NCBI RefSeq assembly: GCF_003570905.1 | Contig: NZ_QXJM01000037.1 | Coordinates: forward strand, 1 to 64,000 | Reading direction: 5' to 3' | Length of the DNA: 64,000 nt | DNA from: Cohnella faecalis | GTDB taxonomy: Bacteria; Bacillota; Bacilli; Paenibacillales; Paenibacillaceae | Part shown: positions 57,245-64,000 of the stretch, one piece after another | Layout of the letters: the number at the start of each line of letters is the position of its first letter | Numbering within the stretch: position 1 is the first letter of the stretch | Notes under the pieces: model-generated | The model's input: only the letters and a program-made list of their open reading frames with translations | Told to the model about the DNA's origin: nothing | Database searches by the model: none | Made by a program: the position numbers and the translations under genes

Positions 57245-58339
57245 GTGTCCCGTCTTCGTCACCGTCTCGACTTGCAGTTGTTCGCCGGCGAAAAAACGGA
57301 AAAGGCGACGCCGAAAAAACGGCAGGACACCCGCAACAAGGGTCAGGTCGCCTCCAGTCCGGACGTTCCCGGGGCATTGATCATGCTAGGAAGTCTGACT
57401 TGTTTTCTTATGTTGGGCTCCTTCTTTCAAACTCGGCTCTTAGCGATGTTTTCCGACGTGTTCAGGCACCGAATGAGCATGGATATTACCGAAACCAACG
57501 TTATGAACCTATTCGGTCATTACGTCCTGCAAATTCTTATTTTTCTCGCGCCGCTGTTCGTCATCGTATTCGTTATCATTTTTGCGGCCAATTACGCTCA
57601 AATCGGTTGGCTGTTCACGACCGAGACTCTAAAGCCCCAATTCAATAAGCTGAACCCGATTTCGGGAGCCAAACAAATTTTCAGCATGCGCTCCGTCGTC
57701 GAGTTTTTGAAAAGCTCCCTAAAGCTGACGGTAGTCGGCGTAGTCGTGTATTTGATGCTCTGGTCGGAACGAGATCGCTTTCTCGGACTCGCTCACGTAC
57801 CGATCGAAGATATTTTTGCTTTTGCGGCGGAATTGACGATCAAGCTTGGAATGTTCGTGTCCGCCATTTTGTTCGTCATCGCCATCGGCGACTTCATTTA
57901 TCAGAAATACGAGCATGAGAAAAGCTTGCGGATGAGCAAGCAGGACATTAAGGACGAGCACAAAAACATCGAAGGCGACCCGCTCATCAAAGGTAAAATC
58001 AGGGAACGCCAGCGTCGAATGGCGCTTATGCGAATGATGCAGGAAGTTCCGAAAGCCGACGTCGTTATCACGAACCCGACGCATTACGCAGTCGCTCTGC
58101 AATATGACGGGACGAAGATGGATGCTCCGACCGTCATGGCCAAAGGGCAGGATTATCTCGCTCTGCGAATCCGGGAAATTGCCAAAAAAAACGATGTCGT
58201 AATTATGGAAAACAAGCCGCTCGCCCGCGGGCTTTACGAACGAACGGAAATCGGGGACACCGTTCCGGGAGATTTGTTCCAAGCCGTCGCGGAAGTTCTG
58301 GCATACGTATATCGGCTGAAAGGTCGCCGCAAAGCCTAG
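57245..58339 (+). CDS. flhB: Flagellar export switch protein FlhB
   Basis: 364 aa. N-terminal soluble stretch with KTEKATPKKRQD, four membrane segments (about 40-215), and a cytoplasmic tail with the autocleavage motif NPTH (TNPTHYAVAL). Cleavage there switches export from hook to filament proteins. GTG start behind GAGGAGGTGCC. Compare the tail-only protein YlqH at 26978, which lacks NPTH. Confidence 0.96.
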   Translation: MSRLRHRLDLQLFAGEKTEKATPKKRQDTRNKGQVASSPDVPGALIMLGSLTCFLMLGSFFQTRLLAMFSDVFRHRMSMDITETNVMNLFGHYVLQILIFLAPLFVIVFVIIFAANYAQIGWLFTTETLKPQFNKLNPISGAKQIFSMRSVVEFLKSSLKLTVVGVVVYLMLWSERDRFLGLAHVPIEDIFAFAAELTIKLGMFVSAILFVIAIGDFIYQKYEHEKSLRMSKQDIKDEHKNIEGDPLIKGKIRERQRRMALMRMMQEVPKADVVITNPTHYAVALQYDGTKMDAPTVMAKGQDYLALRIREIAKKNDVVIMENKPLARGLYERTEIGDTVPGDLFQAVAEVLAYVYRLKGRRKA

Positions 58340-58358
58340 TGCAGGAAGGGGAACGAAC

Positions 58359-60392
58359 ATGAAGTTTCGGGACTTAAGCATTCTGCTCGGCATCATCGGC
58401 ATTGTCCTGATGATGGTCGTTCCAATTCCGAAAGAATTATTGGATATATTGCTAGTCATCAACATTTCTGTCGCTCTCATGATCTTGCTTATTTCGATGA
58501 ACACGCAGGATGCGCTCCACTTCTCCATCTTTCCTTCCTTGCTCTTGATCACGACTCTATTCAGGCTCGCTCTCAACGTTTCGACGACGCGTCTGATTCT
58601 GAAAGACCACGACGCAGGGCATGTCGTAGAGACGTTCGGCCGATTCGTGGCCGGCGGCCAAATCGCCATCGGCTTCGTCGTCTTCCTTATCCTCGTCGTC
58701 GTACAGTTCATCGTCATTACGAAGGGATCGGAGCGCGTAGCTGAAGTTGCGGCGCGGTTCACCCTCGATGCGATGCCCGGCAAGCAGATGAGTATCGACG
58801 CGGATTTGAACGCGGGGCTTATCAACGAGCAGCAAGCGCGCGAGCGCCGCGAAAAGATCGAGAAGGAAGCCGATTTCTACGGCGCAATGGACGGTGCGAG
58901 CAAGTTCGTAAAGGGCGACGCCATTGCAAGCATTATCATCCTCGTCATCAACTTGATCGGCGGCTTTATTATCGGGATGGCGATCCATGGGATGAGCGTC
59001 ACGGATGCGCTCGAGACTTATTCCATCCTGACGATCGGCGACGGACTCGTCAGCCAAGTGCCGGCGCTTTTGATCAGTACCGCTACGGGTATTATCGTTA
59101 CTCGCGCCGCTTCGGACGGCAACTTGGCACACGATGTGTCGACGCAGCTGCTTCGTTACCCTTATCTTTTGTACGTCGTCGCTGGTACGGTATTTCTTCT
59201 GGGAATTGCAACCCCGATCGGCTTCATTTCGACGATCCCTTTTTCCGTCATCCTAGTCATTGCCGGATATCGGCTTCAGCGCAATTTGGTTCGCAGGCAG
59301 CAGCAAGAAGAGCTGCTGGTCGAAGAGAAGGAGATCGAGGAGGTGCGCAGCCCGGAGAGCGTCATCAGCCTGCTTCAAGTCGATCCGATCGAATTCGAGT
59401 TCGGATACGGACTTATTCCGTTGGCCGATACTCACCAAGGCGGCGATTTGCTCGACCGAATTATTATGATAAGACGTCAATGCGCGCTCGAAATGGGACT
59501 AATAGTCCCGGTTATCCGAATTCGCGACAATATTCAACTAAAACCGAACGAATATATTATCAAAATGAAAGGAAATATGGTGGCTCGTGGCGAATTATTG
59601 CTACAGCACTACTTGGCCATGAGTCCAGGGTTCGATGACGACTCCGTCACGGGCATTGAGACTCAAGAACCAGCCTTTGGGCTTCCGGCACTATGGATTA
59701 ACGAAGCAACGAAGGAAAGAGCCGAGCTGGCGGGATACACCGTCGTCGATCCTCCTTCCGTCGTAGCCACCCATTTGACGGAAGTAATCAAGAAGCACGC
59801 GCACGAGCTGATCGGTCGGCAGGAGACCAAAGCGCTCGTGGACAGCGTCAAGGAAACATACCCTGCGCTCGTGGAAGAGCTCGTCCCTTCCATCATGACC
59901 GTAGGGGAAATTCAGAAAGTGCTTTCAAAGCTTCTGAAGGAGAAAATATCGATTCGCGACATGGTGTCCATTCTCGAGACGCTTGCCGATTACGGCAAGT
60001 TCACGAAGGATCCGGAGGTGTTGACGGAATATGTCCGCCAAAGTCTCTCCCGCCAGATTACGCAGCAATACGCACAAGCAAGCGAGCCGCTCAAGGTTAT
60101 TACGGTCAGCCCTGCCGTCGAGAAGAAGATCGCAGAAGCGGTCCAGCAGTCCGATCAAGGAAGCTACTTGGCGATGGATCCGGTATCCTCGCAAGCGATC
60201 TATCAACGACTAACCGAGCAAGTGAACCGGTTGATTCAATCGGGACAACAGCCGATCGTACTTACATCGCCGACGATACGAATGTATTTGCGGCAGCTGC
60301 TCGAACGCTCCTTGAACGATATACCGGTGCTGTCTTACAGTGAGCTCGAACCTAATATCGAAGTGCAAAGCGTCGGGGTGGTGAACGCATGA
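58359..60392 (+). CDS. flhA: Flagellar export protein FlhA
   Basis: 677 aa. Eight membrane segments in the N-terminal half, with the FHIPEP-type signature region (RFTLDAMPGKQMSIDADLNAG). The C-terminal cytoplasmic domain forms the nonameric ring that docks chaperone-substrate complexes. AGGAAGGGGA precedes the ATG. Overlaps flhF by 4 bases. Confidence 0.97.
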   Translation: MKFRDLSILLGIIGIVLMMVVPIPKELLDILLVINISVALMILLISMNTQDALHFSIFPSLLLITTLFRLALNVSTTRLILKDHDAGHVVETFGRFVAGGQIAIGFVVFLILVVVQFIVITKGSERVAEVAARFTLDAMPGKQMSIDADLNAGLINEQQARERREKIEKEADFYGAMDGASKFVKGDAIASIIILVINLIGGFIIGMAIHGMSVTDALETYSILTIGDGLVSQVPALLISTATGIIVTRAASDGNLAHDVSTQLLRYPYLLYVVAGTVFLLGIATPIGFISTIPFSVILVIAGYRLQRNLVRRQQQEELLVEEKEIEEVRSPESVISLLQVDPIEFEFGYGLIPLADTHQGGDLLDRIIMIRRQCALEMGLIVPVIRIRDNIQLKPNEYIIKMKGNMVARGELLLQHYLAMSPGFDDDSVTGIETQEPAFGLPALWINEATKERAELAGYTVVDPPSVVATHLTEVIKKHAHELIGRQETKALVDSVKETYPALVEELVPSIMTVGEIQKVLSKLLKEKISIRDMVSILETLADYGKFTKDPEVLTEYVRQSLSRQITQQYAQASEPLKVITVSPAVEKKIAEAVQQSDQGSYLAMDPVSSQAIYQRLTEQVNRLIQSGQQPIVLTSPTIRMYLRQLLERSLNDIPVLSYSELEPNIEVQSVGVVNA

Positions 60393-61753
60393 AAGTAAAA
60401 CGATACGTAGTTGACGATTTGCCGCAGGCGGTTCAAATGATACGAAGCGAGCTCGGGTCGGATGCCGTCATCTTGAACACGAAGGAAATCCGCACCGGCG
60501 GATTTCTTGGCATGTTCCGCAAAAAACGGGTGGAGGTGATTGCCGCCATCGACGAAGCTTCGCGAAAGCCTGCTCCTCGCCCCGCGGCGCCTACGAAGCC
60601 AATCGTTCGCAAGTCCGAGCCGTCGGAGGAGTCGGCGATACCGGCAGTGCAGCTGCCTAACGCGGCAGTGCGAGAAAGATACGCACGCAGTACTGGAACT
60701 TCGGATGCGCCGGCCGTTCGTACGTCAGCCGTTCCATCGGCAGCTTCGGCAGTTGCCGTTGCCGTTCCGGCAGAGTCACCTTCGAAAGAAGCGCCCGAAC
60801 GAGGCGCTTTCGCCGTTCCCGACGATCCGAGACCTGCCCGGCCGGTGCAAGCCGGAGCCGGTCTTGCCGAGAATCCGGATACCGCATCACTGTTAACGGA
60901 GCTTCGCTCTATGAAGGAAATGATGGTCAAGCTTTCCAAGCAGCAGACGTTCCGCAGCATGCCCGATTCGGTCATGAACTGGAGCCGTCGTTTAGCCGAG
61001 CAGGGCGTGGAGGCACCGATCATCGAGCGCTTCGCGGAAGAAGTGAACGACCGTCTGGGAACGGAAGGGGCGGACGACGAATCTGCTGCGCTAAGCGTCG
61101 CCCGCGAAGTGCTGCTTGAATGGCTCCTTCCATCCGCAGGCTCGGGAATTAACTCATCGACGCGGATCGTTCATTTCGTCGGCCCGACCGGCGTCGGGAA
61201 GACAACGACGATCGCCAAGATCGCGGCCGATCAATCGCTTACTCATCATCGGACGGTCGGATTAATAACGTCGGATACTTACCGGATCGCGGCTGTCGAC
61301 CAACTAAGAACTTACGCGGACATCTTGAACCTTCCGCTGGAGGTCGTGTTCTCGCCGAGCGAGGCGCAGCGGGCATTCAAGAAATTTGAAGACCGGGATC
61401 TCGTCTTAATGGATACGGCGGGACGCAATTACCGCAACGAGCTGCTCGTATCCGAAGTGAACAGCATGCTTTCTCCGGGAGAACATGCGGAGACGATTCT
61501 CGTCCTCAGCATGACGCAAAAATACGGCGACATGAAATCGGTCGCCAGCCAATTCGCCAAATACGGCGTAACCAGGCTCCTGTTGACGAAGGTCGACGAG
61601 ACCGACTCTTACGGCTCGATTCTCAATCTGGCGCTCGAATACTCCTTTGCCATTTCCTATATCACTTGCGGCCAGACGGTTCCGGACGATATCCGGCCAT
61701 TCGATCCTAACGAATGGGTTAGCCGCTTATTGGGGGAGCCGGCTTATGCATGA
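60389..61753 (+). CDS. flhF: SRP-type GTPase FlhF
   Basis: 454 aa. N-terminal conserved start MKVKRYVVDDLPQAVQMIR, a Pro/Ala/Ser-rich linker (about 55-165), then the NG GTPase: P-loop [15 protein letters not shown] near 265, DTAGRNYRNE, and TKVDETDSYG. Directs flagellar placement and numbers together with FlhG. Overlaps flhA and flhG. Confidence 0.96.
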   Translation: MKVKRYVVDDLPQAVQMIRSELGSDAVILNTKEIRTGGFLGMFRKKRVEVIAAIDEASRKPAPRPAAPTKPIVRKSEPSEESAIPAVQLPNAAVRERYARSTGTSDAPAVRTSAVPSAASAVAVAVPAESPSKEAPERGAFAVPDDPRPARPVQAGAGLAENPDTASLLTELRSMKEMMVKLSKQQTFRSMPDSVMNWSRRLAEQGVEAPIIERFAEEVNDRLGTEGADDESAALSVAREVLLEWLLPSAGSGINSSTRIVHFVGPTGVGKTTTIAKIAADQSLTHHRTVGLITSDTYRIAAVDQLRTYADILNLPLEVVFSPSEAQRAFKKFEDRDLVLMDTAGRNYRNELLVSEVNSMLSPGEHAETILVLSMTQKYGDMKSVASQFAKYGVTRLLLTKVDETDSYGSILNLALEYSFAISYITCGQTVPDDIRPFDPNEWVSRLLGEPAYA

Positions 61754-62609
61754 TCAGGCGCAAGCGCTCAGGCATCTTGTTCACACAAGAGACATTCCGA
61801 AGTCGACGACAACGCGAATCCTGACCGTTACAAGCGGCAAGGGCGGCGTGGGCAAGTCCAATTTCAGCCTTAATTTTGCGATGGCTTTGCAAAGACGAGG
61901 CTACAGCGTGCTGGTTTTCGATGCGGACATCGGACTTGGCAATATCGACGTACTGCTCGGGACACCCGCCAAATACAACTTGATTCATTTGCTCAAAGGC
62001 GAAAAGACGATTTGGGAAATCGTCCAAACCGGCCCGGGCGGATTGCAATTCATAGCCGGAGGTTCCGGTTTTCAAGATTTGGTTCGGCTTTCGGAAGATC
62101 AGCTCGAATATTTCGCCGAACAAATCGGCAAATTGCACGGCCACGTCGACTATCTTCTATTCGATACGGGAGCGGGCTTATCGAAGGAAACGACGCGATT
62201 CATCACGGCGGCCGAAGAGGCGTTCGTCGTAACGACACCGGAGCCGACTTCGATAACCGATGCTTATGCTCTGATCAAAATGATGAAAACGATGGGACAT
62301 GACGTTCCCTTCCGGCTAGTCGTCAACCGGGTGAGCGACGAAAGGGAAGGCAGGCAAACTTCGGACAACTTCCGGCAAGTGGCGGACAAATACCTGGGAA
62401 TGGATATTCCCGTGCTCGGGTATATACCTGACGATAATCACGTATCGAAGGCGGTCAAACGTCAAACCGCTTTGTCGCTCGCTTTTCCGGATTCTGCTGC
62501 GGCCAAAGGAATCGACCGCATCGCTTCCGCTTATTTGATGGAAGAGCGGGATCGCGCTCCGGCCGGAATGAACGGATTTTTGCAACGGATAAGAAAACTC
62601 TGGAAGTAA
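61746..62609 (+). CDS. flhG: MinD-like ATPase FlhG (YlxH)
   Basis: 287 aa. Deviant Walker A TSGKGGVGKSNFS near residue 30, FDADIGLGNIDVLLG, and a C-terminal amphipathic region. Activates FlhF GTPase and limits flagellar number. ATG overlaps the flhF stop; an in-frame upstream ATG at 61647 lies wholly inside flhF and is rejected. Confidence 0.96.
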   Translation: MHDQAQALRHLVHTRDIPKSTTTRILTVTSGKGGVGKSNFSLNFAMALQRRGYSVLVFDADIGLGNIDVLLGTPAKYNLIHLLKGEKTIWEIVQTGPGGLQFIAGGSGFQDLVRLSEDQLEYFAEQIGKLHGHVDYLLFDTGAGLSKETTRFITAAEEAFVVTTPEPTSITDAYALIKMMKTMGHDVPFRLVVNRVSDEREGRQTSDNFRQVADKYLGMDIPVLGYIPDDNHVSKAVKRQTALSLAFPDSAAAKGIDRIASAYLMEERDRAPAGMNGFLQRIRKLWK

Positions 62610-62687
62610 CTCGGGATAAGAAAACGTCGTTTGCGCGTAGCGGTTAGTCTCTCGCATACATCAAGAACAACGAAGGAGGGGACGCGA

Positions 62688-64000
62688 ATGCCGAAATATA
62701 ACGTACTTATCGTCGATGACTCCCCTTTCATGAGGAAGGTGTTCAGCGATGTGGTCGATGCCGACGAGGCTTTTCAGGTGCTGGCGACCGCATCCGACGG
62801 AGAAGAAGCGGTCGAGCTGACGGTCAAGCTGTTGCCCGATATTATAACGATGGATATGGAAATGCCGAACATGAACGGACTCGAGGCGCTCCATCGCATT
62901 ATGGAAGTGCGCCCGACCCCGATCGTAATGCTGTCGGCCATGACGGACAATGGAACCCGGGACACGATCAAGGCGCTGCAGTATGGAGCTTTCGATTTCA
63001 TACGCAAGCCGGACGGATCGGGCAAGCTCGACATTCATCTGGTTGGGGAACAGCTTCGGGAGAAGCTGCACATTGCGGTCGAGGCCGTTCGCAAAGGCTC
63101 GTTCCGCCTGCTCCCCGCGTCGTCTCCCGGCGGAGCTCAACCGGTGTCAGCGTTATCTCCGCCAGCTCCGGCTATAGCCGAGACAAGCGACCGAACGGAT
63201 ACGAATCCGGATATGGCGACAGGGACAGATACGGTTAAGGAAAAGCCGATCGTCATTCCGGAACCTGCCGAACGCAGAAAAGCCGACGGCGTCAAGCCGG
63301 AAGATCGGATTCCGACTCAGGATACGACTTTCAAGAACTCGAGATTTGGCCGAACGGCACTTGAACGGAGCACAAGCTTGGGAACTCCGAGCATCGACAA
63401 GAAGCCGGATCCCATTCCGAAGGCGCCGGCCCGTCCGGCTGACGGTACGGAGTTGAAGGGCAGGCGGGTAACGACCGGCGCTCGGCACCAAGCCGATCCG
63501 GCACCTGCTTCGGCTCCGGTCAAGAAATCGGTTGATCCTTCCCGGATCGAGCAAAAGCCGCACAAGTCGGATGAGCCGAAGGGGAAACCGATGCCGACGT
63601 TTAACCAAGTGGTAGCCATCGGTACTTCAACCGGCGGTCCGCGGGCGCTTCACGAAGTGCTTACAGGCATTCCTGCCGATTTCCCGGCTCCGATTCTGGT
63701 TGTGCAGCATATGCCTCCCAAGTTTACCCACTCGCTGGCGCAGAGGCTCGACTCCTTCTGCCGCATCCACGTGAGGGAAGCCGTCGACGGCGAGCCTTTG
63801 GAAACGTCGACCGCCTATATTGCGCCGGGGGGCAAACAGATGTCTATCACCAAGGACGCTGCCGGCAAATACCGGATCAAGCTCACCGAAGAAGGGCCGC
63901 GCAACGGCCATATGCCTTCCGTGGACGTGCTGTTCGAATCGCTGATCGGACATAAACCTCTTAAGCGTCACGCGGTTCTGATGACCGGGATGGGAAGCGA
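62688..64000 (+). CDS. cheB: Chemotaxis protein-glutamate methylesterase CheB, 3' end cut by window
   Basis: 437 codons are visible. Receiver domain with Asp10/Asp11 and phosphorylated Asp56 (ITMDMEMPNMNG). A long, charged Pro/Lys/Asp-rich linker (about 140-305) follows, clearly longer than in typical CheB. The methylesterase domain has the catalytic Ser in GTSTGG (about 311-316), His in VVQHM, and is cut just before the catalytic Asp of MTGMGS(D). GAAGGAGGG precedes the ATG. CheB demethylates or deamidates chemoreceptors when phosphorylated by CheA. Confidence 0.95.
   Translation, partial: MPKYNVLIVDDSPFMRKVFSDVVDADEAFQVLATASDGEEAVELTVKLLPDIITMDMEMPNMNGLEALHRIMEVRPTPIVMLSAMTDNGTRDTIKALQYGAFDFIRKPDGSGKLDIHLVGEQLREKLHIAVEAVRKGSFRLLPASSPGGAQPVSALSPPAPAIAETSDRTDTNPDMATGTDTVKEKPIVIPEPAERRKADGVKPEDRIPTQDTTFKNSRFGRTALERSTSLGTPSIDKKPDPIPKAPARPADGTELKGRRVTTGARHQADPAPASAPVKKSVDPSRIEQKPHKSDEPKGKPMPTFNQVVAIGTSTGGPRALHEVLTGIPADFPAPILVVQHMPPKFTHSLAQRLDSFCRIHVREAVDGEPLETSTAYIAPGGKQMSITKDAAGKYRIKLTEEGPRNGHMPSVDVLFESLIGHKPLKRHAVLMTGMGS

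Noticed and set aside
61647-61745. Longer N-terminus for FlhG
   Set aside because: These codons lie within flhF in another frame and do not match the family; ATG 61746 overlaps the flhF stop as in relatives.

Overview
The window looks like a piece of a Paenibacillaceae-type Firmicute chromosome (Paenibacillus/Cohnella-like). The grounds are moderately high GC, strong GGAGG ribosome sites, frequent GTG/TTG starts, and a gene order that follows the Bacillus rplS-ylqF-rnhB-ylqG-ylqH-sucCD-dprA-topA-trmFO-clpQY-codY-fla/che backbone. Paenibacillus-like additions are lepB after rplS and a TIGR02530-type gene between flgD and flgE. The genus is inferred from gene order and protein resemblance only.

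Region 1 (1-21389) is one 7.4-kb segment present three times in the order direct / inverted / direct: A 1-7454, A' 7455-13928 (reverse complement of A positions about 6549 to 61), and A'' about 13931-21389. Each copy starts (A' ends) in an array of about 15 imperfect 51-bp repeats. The array is followed by a promoter and an operon for a BMP-family lipoprotein, a double-domain ABC ATPase, two ABC permeases (NupNOPQ-like purine nucleoside importer), a xanthine dehydrogenase FAD subunit and the start of the molybdenum subunit. Genes in A are intact. Genes in A' and A'' carry many one-base losses, mostly in G/C runs. The layout matches either a tandem-inversion duplication or a fold-back/assembly artefact; the errors and the right-hand junction favour an artefact or an unpolished repeat.

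Region 2 (21390-27692) begins abruptly inside trmD; the usual rpsP-rimM side is missing. It continues rplS, lepB, ylqF, a terminator, rnhB, ylqG, ylqH and a YraN/UPF0102 gene. Several of these contain frameshifts that look like sequence errors.

Region 3 (27693-30626) holds a second, unrelated 51-bp tandem array, then two minus-strand genes: a ComM/YifB AAA+ protein and an unrecognised 173-aa protein with a Lys/Asp/His-rich tract. Region 4 (30627-40447) is sucC, sucD, terminator, dprA, topA, trmFO, hslV, hslU, codY, terminator.

Region 5 (40448-64000) is the fla/che operon: flgB, flgC, fliE, fliF, fliG, fliH, fliI, fliJ, a MotE/YlxF-like gene, fliK, flgD, a TIGR02530-like gene, flgE, flbD, fliL, fliM, fliY, cheY, fliO, fliP, fliQ, fliR, flhB, flhA, flhF, flhG and cheB (cut by the window end). 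It encodes the basal body, export apparatus, switch and hook, plus assembly-site GTPases and chemotaxis signalling. A candidate promoter and a weak CodY-box-like site precede flgB. I saw no tRNA, rRNA, CRISPR array, transposase or phage gene. I found no convincing new system; the most unusual things are the inverted triplication, the two 51-bp arrays, and the extra FliK-like/FlhB-tail-like pair ylqG/ylqH.
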